Shown here piece by piece: positions 18,187 to 28,072 of a DNA stretch of 64,000 nt (position 1 is its first letter; each line of letters begins with the position of its first letter). The notes beneath the pieces were generated by a model, which was not told where the DNA came from, did not search any database, and was given only the letters and a program-made list of their open reading frames with translations. A program made the position numbers and the translations under genes. The DNA is from Maribacter aquimaris. GTDB taxonomy: Bacteria > Bacteroidota > Bacteroidia > Flavobacteriales > Flavobacteriaceae. Location of the stretch: the NCBI RefSeq assembly GCF_014596745.1, contig NZ_JABTCF010000001.1, forward strand, positions 682,001 through 746,000, written 5' to 3'.

Positions 18187-19959
18187 TTAATAATCGATTT
18201 TATACTCTCCATTGCTATAATGACTCGTAATTCTTATAACTATCTTTTTTTGTTCTTGGTCATACTTCCACATTTGTTGTTGTAAAACCTTACCATCAAA
18301 GGTTATCGCCTGGGGAGTTTTTTCTGAATGTATTTTCAAAATATGGGGTATTTTTCCTCCCTTGAACCTTATCATAAGGCCATTGGTTTTTGCTTCGTAG
18401 GAAATAATCGTTTTCTTTAATGTCTCGATATTATAATACGTGAAGGAATTTTCCCCTTCAGGATATATCAACACGGTAATAAAACCCTCAGAATCATTAT
18501 CCCCAAAACCCGTATAATCCCTTTTGATATCCATAGGAACAATAGCCCCTTCCTTGATGTAAACTGGAAAACCATCAAGCGGAAATTCCCTTTCTAATTC
18601 AATGGGGCCCTCCAATACGTATCCGTCATCAAAGAAATAACGCCATTTTCCTTCGGGCAACACCACCTTTCTGATCTCGCTATCTTTATATATTGGGGCA
18701 ATCAAAAAATCGTCACCAAACATATACTGGTATTTACCCTGTGTTAAAGGTGTCTGTAACTTTCGTCCTCCTTCATGGGCACTAACCACATAATGGTACA
18801 TATAAGGCACCAATTCAGTGTGCAACCAGGCATACTTTCTAATAATCCTCAATTCCTGTTCGGTTCTTTTCCATAAGCGCCGCTCCCCATGTCCCCCGTT
18901 TAGGAATAATCCACAAAAAGAGGAAAACTGGGCCCATCGTATATAAAGTCTTGGTGGAATTATCGATCCAGAAAATCCAGCCACATCGGAACCCACAATA
19001 TTATAGCCCAATTTGGCACTACTAAGAATGTTGCTTATAGCCGATTCAAAACCTTGTACCCCTTTTAAAGCAATATCTTTTTGGGAATCATCATTTTCCT
19101 GGATCATTTTATCAGTCACCCATTCGTGTTTTTGATCCCCGACCCAGTTGACAGGTGAAGCATCGATAGGTGCAAATCCTTCCGGATGATACCCCCGGTC
19201 GATAGCTCTTGAGAGTGTCAAAAATTCAGGATTCTGGGTTAGTCCGTAGGTATACTCATCCCGGTAATAATGGTCCATATACGTTCTGGTCGACATCCTC
19301 CCTGTGCCCGTTTTTTTATAGAAAAAAGGTAACGGACCGATTTTTGAGTAAAAAAGAGTAGCTGCACCGTCCAATTTCCAACCGTCAATACCCAAGTCAA
19401 AAACATTTTGTTGTAATCCCCGCCACCATTCCATGGCCTTGGGATTCGAATAATCGATAAATCCCCCTTCCCCTTTCCACCATTCATTAGGTGATTTCGA
19501 CTTCGCCAAAAACCCTTTTTCCATCGCGTTGTCATACCAGGTTTTATCTTTTTTAATCCGGGTATCCTTGCTAAAACTATTGACCATCGGGGTCATCCAA
19601 AGTACAACACGATACCCTTCATCCTGTAGTTTGGGAAACCAAACCTCCGGGTTTTCATACCTGACAGTATCAATTTCAAAATCATTATAACGCACCGACC
19701 AAGGACTGTCCAACAAAACAGTGCGTACTGGAATATCGTGCTCTTTATATCCTTTCAATAATTCATCTATATAATCAGAGGTATTGACGTCGTCTTCCCA
19801 AAGCCAACATTCCAATGCCCAGGCCGGGGTAAGTGGTGGGTTTCCCTGTCGCTGCCCATTAAAAGGAATTCCCCAAACAGGAAGAAAATAATAGAAATAC
19901 GCTATGACCACCAATAAAAACAGGGACCACAAGATGATTTTCAAAACTTTCATTCCCAT
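18187..19959 (-). CDS. GH31-family glycosidase, membrane-anchored
   Basis: Glycoside hydrolase family 31 (alpha-glucosidase / alpha-xylosidase class). An uncleaved-looking N-terminal helix (about 5-27) probably anchors it to the membrane. The catalytic barrel starts by residue 45 (TPAWALECWLWED), so the usual N-terminal beta-sandwich is absent and the 590 aa are short for the family. The likely nucleophile is Asp197 in DGWKLDG and the likely acid/base Asp275 in NWVGDQ. The following NIVGSDVAGF matches the family's VGADIGGF segment. The distal beta domain is present (APIYKDSE, VVLPEGKWRYFFD, FPVYIKEGAIVPM). It sits 2 bp after the PHP gene, which implies tight coupling. Substrate not predictable. 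Confidence 0.88.
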   Translation of the reverse strand: MGMKVLKIILWSLFLLVVIAYFYYFLPVWGIPFNGQRQGNPPLTPAWALECWLWEDDVNTSDYIDELLKGYKEHDIPVRTVLLDSPWSVRYNDFEIDTVRYENPEVWFPKLQDEGYRVVLWMTPMVNSFSKDTRIKKDKTWYDNAMEKGFLAKSKSPNEWWKGEGGFIDYSNPKAMEWWRGLQQNVFDLGIDGWKLDGAATLFYSKIGPLPFFYKKTGTGRMSTRTYMDHYYRDEYTYGLTQNPEFLTLSRAIDRGYHPEGFAPIDASPVNWVGDQKHEWVTDKMIQENDDSQKDIALKGVQGFESAISNILSSAKLGYNIVGSDVAGFSGSIIPPRLYIRWAQFSSFCGLFLNGGHGERRLWKRTEQELRIIRKYAWLHTELVPYMYHYVVSAHEGGRKLQTPLTQGKYQYMFGDDFLIAPIYKDSEIRKVVLPEGKWRYFFDDGYVLEGPIELEREFPLDGFPVYIKEGAIVPMDIKRDYTGFGDNDSEGFITVLIYPEGENSFTYYNIETLKKTIISYEAKTNGLMIRFKGGKIPHILKIHSEKTPQAITFDGKVLQQQMWKYDQEQKKIVIRITSHYSNGEYKIDY

Positions 19960-19961
19960 GG

Positions 19962-21419
19962 TTATATTGATTTAGCGGTAGGTTTAAAAAAACGAAAGTA
20001 TCCTGCAAATAAGCTAATTATCAGAAGAACCAGACCTACAGGACCAAGGATTCCCATATACTCGGTATACATATCACTATAGCCTTTTACTTTTTCTCCC
20101 TTAACATAATAGACCATGGCCAAGACCAACAGAAAAAGGGCACTTGCCCCAGCCAATAGTATGACCCATAGATCAAAGTCGATATAAGTGGATTTCATCC
20201 ATTTCCCTATAAAACAGAACAATATCACCCAAAACACCCAAGAGATTACTTGAAGCATATGGAGTGTCCTGAAGTAATCAATTACGGTAAAAAAGGGCCT
20301 GAAAATTAAGTTTGAATCGGAATAATAAGGTCGGTCTTTATATATCAGTATCTTTATTTTTTCTTGGGGACCGTCTTTGAGAATGGTTAAAATGGCGTGT
20401 TCCTTGGCAACAGGATCCATGATATCCCAATTGGGAATTTCAAAAGCATTGTAAACCGAACATGCCCTACCATAACCGTGGAAATCGAGGCCGCCAACCA
20501 TTAACATATCATTTTCGCTACAGAACTTCTTTAGATTACTAAAGAGATCACGATCATAATAAAGATCACTTCCGACATTTTCAATTTCAAAACCATCAGC
20601 CCCTAGATGTCGATAAAACTCTTTTTCTTTTCCTTTACCATCGAACCAGTGGTTTATAATTACCACTCCCCTATGGGCATGGACCGAATCGACTACTGCC
20701 TCATCCGACATTCGTTTGGTTTCGAATGCTCCATCTAGTCCCAATAAGCTCATATGATTGCTCCCTGAATGCTCCTGTCCAACCAGAACCAATGGAGACA
20801 TGGGGAATGCGCCTTTTCGTTGTGCCTGGGCAAATTCCAAGCTTTTTTTATGATTGGCATGGTCTGTAATAAAAAAGGCATCAAAGCCATTTTTCTGATG
20901 CCATCGCCACATCCCTTCCTGCGAAATAAGTCCGTCATGACTATACTCGGTATGGGCATGGGTGGTTACCAAAACGGCATTTTTGGAATTGTTTACAATC
21001 GTATTGTTCGGCAATGGAACGAATAGGATAAGAACGAAAATCGAAAAACAAATCCCCAACATCAAGAGTACATTGAGTAAAACGTTTCCGATTTTTTTCT
21101 TTCTAAATCCTTCGCGCCCAAATATCCCACTGAAAACAAGGTAAACAATCAACACCCATAAGAATACCATAGGCAATTCACGAAGTGCATAAATGGAACG
21201 GTTTAAAAAGAGTAAAGGGCCCAAAAAAGGTTCAAAAAGAATTCTCCAATTTGAAATTCCCACCCCAAAATCAGTTTCTGGAAGTCCGGTTAGTGCATTT
21301 TCAAAATATATTTCAAAATGAAATACAACGGCCAGGGCAACTATTAAAACCAGAAGAACACCAATGCCGTATTTTTTTATTCTATCCCCTTTCATCCAAT
21401 CCTTTTTTTGACCGATCAA
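19962..21419 (-). CDS. PHP-domain phosphoesterase with membrane helices
   Basis: N-terminal membrane region (about four helices to residue 150), a PHP metallo-phosphoesterase domain (about 155-370), then three or four more C-terminal helices. PHP motifs are clear: THAHTEYSHDG (first His pair), ITDHANH, GQEHSGSNHMSLLG, INHWFDGKG and GGLDFHGYG. PHP domains hydrolyse phosphate esters at a trinuclear metal site. The helix-PHP-helix layout is unusual, since most PHP proteins are soluble. The catalytic side is probably periplasmic, to match the GH31 anchored next to it, but I cannot prove topology. First gene of the operon, with the GH31 start 2 bp downstream. An internal ATG at residue 9 is an alternative start. 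Confidence 0.85.
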   Translation of the reverse strand: MIGQKKDWMKGDRIKKYGIGVLLVLIVALAVVFHFEIYFENALTGLPETDFGVGISNWRILFEPFLGPLLFLNRSIYALRELPMVFLWVLIVYLVFSGIFGREGFRKKKIGNVLLNVLLMLGICFSIFVLILFVPLPNNTIVNNSKNAVLVTTHAHTEYSHDGLISQEGMWRWHQKNGFDAFFITDHANHKKSLEFAQAQRKGAFPMSPLVLVGQEHSGSNHMSLLGLDGAFETKRMSDEAVVDSVHAHRGVVIINHWFDGKGKEKEFYRHLGADGFEIENVGSDLYYDRDLFSNLKKFCSENDMLMVGGLDFHGYGRACSVYNAFEIPNWDIMDPVAKEHAILTILKDGPQEKIKILIYKDRPYYSDSNLIFRPFFTVIDYFRTLHMLQVISWVFWVILFCFIGKWMKSTYIDFDLWVILLAGASALFLLVLAMVYYVKGEKVKGYSDMYTEYMGILGPVGLVLLIISLFAGYFRFFKPTAKSI

Positions 21420-21583
21420 GACCTATAGTAGAACTTCGTTGTTTCTACAACATCTTGATGTGGTACTGATTATTAATCACATTCGGATTTTGGTAATTCA
21501 AATTAATTGCCATTATTATAAAACACCTAAGGGACAAGATTTCCCTAAAGTGTTATTCAATGGGTATTACATTTGTATTGAAA
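21420..21583 (-). other. Leader of the PHP-GH31 operon
   Basis: If the promoter at 21584-21648 is right, the operon has a leader of about 155 nt. I see no riboswitch, tRNA or clear hairpin in it. Short open frames here lack any protein-like features. Confidence 0.35.
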
Positions 21584-21648
21584 CAAATTAACACTAAAAC
21601 CAGCCCTTATACCACTATAATATTACAGGAAATATATTATATATTAAC
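21584..21648 (-). promoter_or_regulatory. Island operator and promoter, PHP-GH31 operon
   Basis: On the minus strand: GTTAATATA (21648-21640) and TGTAATATT (21627-21619), repeat period 21 bp; 27 bp later TTAATTTG (21591-21584). The rest of 21649-21819 is AT-rich with no gene. Confidence 0.45.
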
Positions 21649-21819
21649 CCTTTGGCATCTTCAACCCAATAAAAGCTGTTTTTGGGGCAAAAAACACCTA
21701 CTTTTTGCCTTTTTCTTATTTTACATCTTTCCTGATGGCCTGTTCTACCCGAATAAGAGGTATAAAAGTTGGGTAGATTAGGATTGCCTCCTAAATCAGA
21801 ATACCCTTTTACCTCCCAT

Positions 21820-21853
21820 AAAAAAAGGGTGCTTCAAATGAAACACCCTTTTT
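21820..21853 (-). terminator. Terminator of the SusCD operon
   Basis: Inverted repeat AAAAAGGGTG-CTTC / GAA-ACACCCTTTTT with one mismatch and a 4-nt loop. Read on the minus strand it follows the SusD stop by about 20 bp and ends in a T run. Confidence 0.75.
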
Positions 21854-21874
21854 AAAAACTATACGATCAAACCA

Positions 21875-23533
21875 TCAATACGGTTTATTTGTCCCCTTTA
21901 AAAGCCACATTTTGGACCATGCGCTATTATTACTCGCATCATCCCCGAGAAATTCCGTAGGCTCCAATCTATTGATAGCCTGCTCGGCATTTTCGGTATT
22001 ATTGTCCAATTCATCAATATGGTAATAAAACCGAATAGGCAATGCTCTTCTTTTGGCCGACTTGCCGGGCTGTAGGTCAGGAAGCCCCGTTCTTCTATAA
22101 TCGAACCATGCTTCGGATGCAGCCGACCAACTTGCTATCCATTTTTGCTCAAGAATATCTTCATAACCGGAATAAGCCGCGGCTCCGGAAATGTAATCGC
22201 CATAATCATCAACAACCCCCCAAGCTTTAAAGGATTGTAATATGCCTTCGTTATAGTACTGTTCGACAGACCCCGAGGCCCAGCCTTTCTGTGCTGCTTC
22301 CGCCAGTACAAAATTCACTTCGGCTGCGGACATTAAGCGGGCTTGTAGCAAAGGCCCATTAGCTTCTTTATAGATATCGTTCAACTGAGAGGCGTGCTTG
22401 TTAAAGGTTCCTTGGTTCACATCCTCACTCAAATTATAAGCTGCACCCAAGGTGAGCCCGGTGGGCAAACCAATATATTCCTTATCATAATCAACCGGAT
22501 ACCCATAGGATGATTCATAGGCATCAACAATGGCCTGTGACACATGGCGTTCACCATCTATGACTTCATCGTAATCATCCGCAACATCAGATTCGAGAAC
22601 CAAGGGTTCGGCAACTTTGTTGGCCCAGACACCCAATCGGGGATCGTCCAATTCCTGTAAGGCATCGACCAAGGTTTTGGCCATTTTAATCCTGAAATAA
22701 GCCCCTTGTGAGCTCTCATCAAACTTGGTATTGCTCGGCCAAGAATCATCACTGGTATTTCCTACATAAGCCATATTGGCATCATCCTCGGCATCCAATA
22801 TCAAAGGATACTTGCTTGGGTTTGATACTATATTGGCAATTCCCTGTTGTGCCAATGCAGCTTCTTTCTCCGACAATCTCATGTAATAGCGCAATGCCAA
22901 TGAATTAGCGAATTTTCGCCATTTTGACACCTCCCCATTATATAAAATATCCTGTTCATCCTCAATTCCGAAATAGGCACCCCCATCTTGGGACAAGAGC
23001 TTATTGGCCCTATCCAAATCGGCGAAAATGCCTTGATAAATTGCGAACTGTTCGTCGAAAGGGGAATCGAAAAACTCAAACCCCAAATCGCCTTTTAAAG
23101 CCTCGGAATAAGGAGCATCTCCCCATAAATCGGCAATTAGACCAAAGAGATAGGATTTTAAAACCAACCCTACGCCGAGCTGAAAGTCCAAGGCATCGTT
23201 CTCGGACTTTTCAATCATGGTCTGATTATTCTTCAATAGGGCATAATAATCTTTCCAACTATGGGAATCGTTACTCCAGTCATAGGAATTATGGCCACTT
23301 GACCAGCCGTCTTTTTGGGTATGTTGTACAACCCCTGCCAAATCGCCAAAACCAAGACCTACATAAGTCTTACCAGTTCCTTTGATTACTGTGGGCATTA
23401 AAAGGTTGGGGTCGATTTTCTCTTGCCCCGCAGCATTTGGATTTTCGTTCAAATCTTCCAGACCATGGCAGGCGACAAGTAGCATACCCCCCAGGAACAA
23501 AACGACTATTTTATTTTTAATTTGATACATCAT
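21875..23533 (-). CDS. SusD/RagB-family outer-membrane glycan-binding lipoprotein
   Basis: SusD-like surface lipoprotein that caps the SusC transporter and captures oligomers. The lipobox is LLVACHG (Cys22). The early NENPNAAGQEKIDPNLLMPT segment and the later ARLMSAAEVNFVLAEAAQKG (TPR-like helix) and WFDYRRTGLPDLQPG (C-terminal family signature) are characteristic; the pattern is that of the SusD-like superfamily branch with an N-terminal DPNLLMPT. Length 552 aa is normal. It begins 19 bp after SusC and ends at a terminator. It is the only SusD in the window. Confidence 0.95.
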   Translation of the reverse strand: MMYQIKNKIVVLFLGGMLLVACHGLEDLNENPNAAGQEKIDPNLLMPTVIKGTGKTYVGLGFGDLAGVVQHTQKDGWSSGHNSYDWSNDSHSWKDYYALLKNNQTMIEKSENDALDFQLGVGLVLKSYLFGLIADLWGDAPYSEALKGDLGFEFFDSPFDEQFAIYQGIFADLDRANKLLSQDGGAYFGIEDEQDILYNGEVSKWRKFANSLALRYYMRLSEKEAALAQQGIANIVSNPSKYPLILDAEDDANMAYVGNTSDDSWPSNTKFDESSQGAYFRIKMAKTLVDALQELDDPRLGVWANKVAEPLVLESDVADDYDEVIDGERHVSQAIVDAYESSYGYPVDYDKEYIGLPTGLTLGAAYNLSEDVNQGTFNKHASQLNDIYKEANGPLLQARLMSAAEVNFVLAEAAQKGWASGSVEQYYNEGILQSFKAWGVVDDYGDYISGAAAYSGYEDILEQKWIASWSAASEAWFDYRRTGLPDLQPGKSAKRRALPIRFYYHIDELDNNTENAEQAINRLEPTEFLGDDASNNSAWSKMWLLKGTNKPY

Positions 23534-23552
23534 GATTCTGTTTAATTTTTAA

Positions 23553-26500
23553 TTAAAAAGTTACGCCGATTTTAATACCTATAGGAACCAACCAAGGCTC
23601 TACATTATAACGTTCTATGCCTTGTTTAAACTGCGTTCCCCTATTACCACTACTTGTTTCGGCTTGAAAAGCCCTTTCGGGATCTACACCAAATGCAGAG
23701 TCTTTGGTCCAAAGCATAATATTTCGACTATAGATTGAAAAGTTTAGATTATCAATCCCCATGCGCTCAACAAATTTACTGGGCAGAGTGTATCCCAAGG
23801 ATATTTCCCTCAGTTTAATAAAGTCGGCATCAAACATATGATTGGTTCCAAAATCCCATGGATTACTTACTGAAAATGGTATAAAATCCGTTCCGGCATC
23901 ACCAAGGTTCTCATGCTCCAATATAAAATTTCCCGAATCGTCATATGAACCCCTTACCCCAGGAACAAAGACCCCATCATAAACGGCCTGTCCTGATAGG
24001 TTTTCCTCAAAACCACCATTCCCTGGAGTACCTCCCACAGAATAGAAGTTTTCAGCATAGATTAGCTCATCAGCATTGTCCAACACCCACTGCTTGAGCT
24101 CGGGTCCAGCTCCTGATATCCCTGAATCAACCAAATTATCCAATAGTTGTTGTCCGTAACCATCCTCTACCATATATCTTGATGTCTGGGACATATACTG
24201 TCCGCCAGAACGCCAATCAAAGGTCATATTCAAGGTGAAGTTTTTATAGGTAAGGTTGGTTTGTAACCCCATTATAAAATCAGGGTTATAATTCCCTACC
24301 TTAAACCATTCATCTTCATTGGCAATCCATTCGGCATCCTCACCTTCCCCTATAAAAGGGTAATTGTAGTAGGGTGAATTAGAATCGGTAACCCTTTTTA
24401 TTTTCCGGGAATAGATATTCCCTACCAAACCATCTTCCCCAGTTTCCGGATTAGCAACGAAGCCTCTGGAAACACTTTTATTATCACTCCAAAACTCAAT
24501 ATAATCAACCCCATCGGACAAGGCCAATATCTTTGATTCGTTGGTTGTATAGTTCACATTGATATCCCAATTCCAATTTTTGGTTTTAATCGGTGTAAAA
24601 CCCATGGAGATTTCAAATCCCTTACTCTCCAATACCCCTGCATTCAGGCTCACACTATTAAAGCCCGAAGAACCTGCTATAGGAATGTTCGGTACTATTT
24701 GATTTTTATTTTCAACGGTATAATACGTTGCTTCAAAACGAAGTCTGTTATTGAACATGGTCAGATCTACACCGTATTCCTGGGATGTAGCTTCCTCTGG
24801 TTCCAGGTCGGGGGTATTCAACCCGGTCTGCCCACCGTAAAGCGTGGCATTTTCCCATTCTCCAGCATTATTGTAATAAACCCCCAATTGGTACGGATTG
24901 GTATCATTACCTACCTTTGCCCATCCACCGCGAAGTTTAAAAAGATCCACTTTAGGAATATCGATCAATTCACTTACCAATAAACTTAACGAGGCTGAAG
25001 GATAGAAATAAGAACGGTTATCTACCGGTAGTGTACTTGACCAGTCATTTCTGGCCGTTACACTAAGGTATAACAAGTCCATATATCCAATATCGGCAAT
25101 ACCATAAACACTATTGATGGCCCTTTCGGTCAAAAAGCTCGAATAATTCAATGTCCCTGAGGCTATGTTATCTACCGTAAAAAGATTAGGGACCGTAAGT
25201 CCTGCCCCATTAGCGGATGAATTGACAAGTCCTGTGTTCTTTTGATACATCAGGTTGCCCCCTGCTGAAATTGAAAAATCAAAATTATCATAATCCTTGG
25301 CATAAGTGGCCAAAAAATCAATATTGGTCTCTAACCCCTCGGTCTTGGCAATACCATAAGTACCATTGTTACTCTCCCTGGTATAGCCCGGTGCCATTTT
25401 GGTCTCCTGCGTTTGGTTATAACTGTTCAGGTTATAACTGGTCCTAATATTAAAATCAGGGGACACTTTCCAATCCAACGCAATATTTCCGTAAATCCTA
25501 TTTCTCGAAAAGCTATTCTTTATCTCATTGGCCAAAAACCATGGGTTCTCATAGTCTTCAGAAAAATTATACACCTCAACACCTGGTAAATCATAATCCT
25601 TTATATCCAAGATATTGACGTTCGCCGGTACGGCATATGCCCATTGTAAAGGGTTGGTGCCCCTATTCGAGGACGGCCTATTATTGGCATAACTGTTGAC
25701 ATAATTTATATTGGTACTAACCATCAACTTATCGTTCAAATCGGAAGTAGCGGATAATGATATACTGTTACGCTTTAAATCCGAATTTGGAATGATTCCG
25801 ATATTATCCATGGCCGTTACACCCAATCTATAATTAATTATTTCAGAACTATTGCTTATGGTCAAGCTATTGGTCGTTGTAATTCCCGTACGCACAAAGT
25901 TCTGTATGTTATTGGGATATGACTTCAATTCCGTTGGGACAGGGTTACCATTGGCATCCTTAGGGGAATTCCATTGTACCGCAAAATACCCCCTATCCAA
26001 TTCTGGCCCCCCATTACCTCCTGTAGGCAACACATCGGGCAATATATAGCTTCCACCTTGGGATTCCGGGGAATAGGATAAGTAGCCCGAAGCAAAACTA
26101 TGTTGGGCATCCAAAAACTTATAAGGAACGTCAAAAACCGTATTTGAGGTTATGCTTACTTTCATCTTTTGGTTTTCCTCCGCTTTTTTCGTGGTTATCA
26201 ATACCACCCCGTTACCAGCCCTTGAACCATATAAGGCAGCTGCACTGGCTCCTTTCAATATGGTTACGTTGGCTATATTATTGGGGTCCAAATCAGAAAT
26301 GGCATTACCATAATCCACTGGGTTTCGATCACCAAAACCTCCTATATTATTAAGACCATTAACCACGGGTACCCCATCGACCACAAAGAGTGGTTGGTTA
26401 TCAGAGCTCAGTGAAATCGCCCCTCTTATGACCATACTAACGGAGGAACCCGTTCCTCCAGTGGCATTTAACGAGACTCCGGCAACTTTACCCGAGAGCG

Positions 26501-26966
26501 AATTCAATACGTTCTCTTGGGCAACCCTTGTCAATTCCTCGCCAGCTACGTTCTCTACCGAATACCCCAATGATTTGTCCTCCCTTTTTATACCTAAGGC
26601 GGTAACCACTACCTCATCCAAGGCATGTTCACCAATAGCCATAGTAACATTCAATGTCGTTTTTCCGTTGACGGCCAATTCTTTGGGCTCGAATCCAATA
26701 TAGGAAAACATCAATGTGCCCGTTGCGGGTGCTTCAATGCTATAATTACCGTCAAAATCAGTAGTCTCCCCTATTGCAGTACCCTTTAATACAATACTGA
26801 CCCCCGGCAAAGGCATACTATCCTCCTCAGAAACGACTGTTCCGGTCACCGTAATGGTACTTTGGGCCCATACGGAATGATTGCCCAAAAGCAGGAACAT
26901 CAGAAAAAACAACGCAGAAAACCGCTTGATGTTTTTCTTAATATAATAATAAAAGTGCTTATCCAT
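23553..26966 (-). CDS. SusC/RagA-family TonB-dependent outer-membrane transporter
   Basis: TonB-dependent importer for oligosaccharides, 1137 aa. Signal peptide ending VWAQ (35), a carboxypeptidase-regulatory-like domain (about 38-112; GTVVSEEDSMPLPGVSIVLK), a TonB-box-like region, then the plug (LFVVDGVPVVNG, ILKGASAAALYGSRAGNG VVLITTKK) and a beta-barrel ending in an aromatic residue (IGVTF). No STN signalling domain precedes it, so it is unlikely to signal through an anti-sigma factor. This fits control by an AraC activator instead. Transcribed between the PKD lipoprotein and SusD. Confidence 0.96.
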   Translation of the reverse strand: MDKHFYYYIKKNIKRFSALFFLMFLLLGNHSVWAQSTITVTGTVVSEEDSMPLPGVSIVLKGTAIGETTDFDGNYSIEAPATGTLMFSYIGFEPKELAVNGKTTLNVTMAIGEHALDEVVVTALGIKREDKSLGYSVENVAGEELTRVAQENVLNSLSGKVAGVSLNATGGTGSSVSMVIRGAISLSSDNQPLFVVDGVPVVNGLNNIGGFGDRNPVDYGNAISDLDPNNIANVTILKGASAAALYGSRAGNGVVLITTKKAEENQKMKVSITSNTVFDVPYKFLDAQHSFASGYLSYSPESQGGSYILPDVLPTGGNGGPELDRGYFAVQWNSPKDANGNPVPTELKSYPNNIQNFVRTGITTTNSLTISNSSEIINYRLGVTAMDNIGIIPNSDLKRNSISLSATSDLNDKLMVSTNINYVNSYANNRPSSNRGTNPLQWAYAVPANVNILDIKDYDLPGVEVYNFSEDYENPWFLANEIKNSFSRNRIYGNIALDWKVSPDFNIRTSYNLNSYNQTQETKMAPGYTRESNNGTYGIAKTEGLETNIDFLATYAKDYDNFDFSISAGGNLMYQKNTGLVNSSANGAGLTVPNLFTVDNIASGTLNYSSFLTERAINSVYGIADIGYMDLLYLSVTARNDWSSTLPVDNRSYFYPSASLSLLVSELIDIPKVDLFKLRGGWAKVGNDTNPYQLGVYYNNAGEWENATLYGGQTGLNTPDLEPEEATSQEYGVDLTMFNNRLRFEATYYTVENKNQIVPNIPIAGSSGFNSVSLNAGVLESKGFEISMGFTPIKTKNWNWDINVNYTTNESKILALSDGVDYIEFWSDNKSVSRGFVANPETGEDGLVGNIYSRKIKRVTDSNSPYYNYPFIGEGEDAEWIANEDEWFKVGNYNPDFIMGLQTNLTYKNFTLNMTFDWRSGGQYMSQTSRYMVEDGYGQQLLDNLVDSGISGAGPELKQWVLDNADELIYAENFYSVGGTPGNGGFEENLSGQAVYDGVFVPGVRGSYDDSGNFILEHENLGDAGTDFIPFSVSNPWDFGTNHMFDADFIKLREISLGYTLPSKFVERMGIDNLNFSIYSRNIMLWTKDSAFGVDPERAFQAETSSGNRGTQFKQGIERYNVEPWLVPIGIKIGVTF

Positions 26967-27020
26967 AATCGATTTAGTATAAATTGGTTATTGTTAGTTT
27001 TGGTTTAAAACGCTTTCTGT

Positions 27021-27971
27021 CTACTCAACTGCTTCAAAGGTCAATATAACCGCGTTGGTATTTATCCCTATGGCTTCTGGGGAAGCGGACAAGAACATCA
27101 CCAATCGCATGGAATTCGATGAGATATCCTGAAGGATGACCTTATTTTCAAAATCCTTAAGACCTACAAACTCATTCCCTGAAAAATCCAGGGTAGTAAC
27201 CCCTTCATAGGTTATGGCACCACCAGCACCATATACTGACGAAGTGGTCAAATCATCATTTTCAACATACGTAAAGGTTGCATCGGATTCCGGTTCGAAC
27301 AATCCAGTACAAAGTCCAAATCCAACACCCCCATCATTTACGATACCAGCACCCCCTGTTGTGGCAAATTGATATAATACACCACTAAAAGCCGCACCAT
27401 CTTCCTTTACATCATGGCCATAGCTTCCATCAAAATAGAACGTAAATTCATCCTCATATACTTCAGCCATACCTAAACCAGAGCCGAATATTCCGCCAGG
27501 CAATGGATTTGGCGCCTCATCATAAGGGGATAAATCCGCATCCGAATTCGCAAAATAATCATCCCCCGAGTGACCGTTTGAAATTCGCCATGTTCTGCCA
27601 TCAGTATCATTGGCACCTCCTGTCAAAAGCACGTATGGCGTAATGTCCAAAGCCAGTTCAACCTCCTTGGTTATTGTTGCTCCAGAATTATCGGTCACTG
27701 TTAGGACAGCAGTATAAAAGCCCGCATCTTTATAGAGATGAACCGGGTTTTGTTCGCTACTTTCCGTACCATCCCCAAAATCCCATTTCCATGAGGCCGC
27801 ATTATTTGTCAAGCCATGGAAAGCTACTTTCTTTCCATTAACCGAATTATAAATATCAGCGGTAAACGGAATAACGCTTTTTGCCGCATCGTCGTCAGTA
27901 TTACAGGACACCATGGTCAATAATACCGAAAAACAAAGTCCTGATAATAGGTATGCATACTTTTTTCTCAT
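27021..27971 (-). CDS. PKD-domain surface lipoprotein
   Basis: Lipoprotein (LLTMVSCNTDDD, Cys23) with an acidic stretch after the cysteine as seen in surface-exported lipoproteins. A PKD domain follows at about 35-110 (WKWDFGDGTESSEQNPVHLY, then YTAVLTVTDNSG). The C-terminal 200 residues look like a beta-sandwich (WRISNGHSGDDYF, DEFTFYFDGSYGHD, TLDFSGNEFVGL, LVMFLSASPEA). This layout is common in surface glycan-binding proteins beside SusCD pairs. It is the first gene of the operon, 54 bp before SusC, an atypical order since such proteins usually follow SusD. Confidence 0.88.
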   Translation of the reverse strand: MRKKYAYLLSGLCFSVLLTMVSCNTDDDAAKSVIPFTADIYNSVNGKKVAFHGLTNNAASWKWDFGDGTESSEQNPVHLYKDAGFYTAVLTVTDNSGATITKEVELALDITPYVLLTGGANDTDGRTWRISNGHSGDDYFANSDADLSPYDEAPNPLPGGIFGSGLGMAEVYEDEFTFYFDGSYGHDVKEDGAAFSGVLYQFATTGGAGIVNDGGVGFGLCTGLFEPESDATFTYVENDDLTTSSVYGAGGAITYEGVTTLDFSGNEFVGLKDFENKVILQDISSNSMRLVMFLSASPEAIGINTNAVILTFEAVE

Positions 27972-28072
27972 AACTGAATTTGATTTTAATTCCTACGCAA
28001 AACTGGATATATTTTAAAGCACCAGTCTTAATTTTAAGTTATATAACTGTTAAATAAAAATCACAATATCCT

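Noticed and set aside
18187-19959. Sulfoquinovosidase branch of GH31
   Set aside because: I could not see the residues that recognise the sulfonate group, and no sulfoglycolysis gene is nearby.
21560-21781. A 73-aa plus-strand open frame in the PHP-SusD gap
   Set aside because: AT-rich composition, no homology-like motif, and it covers the operator of the minus-strand operon.
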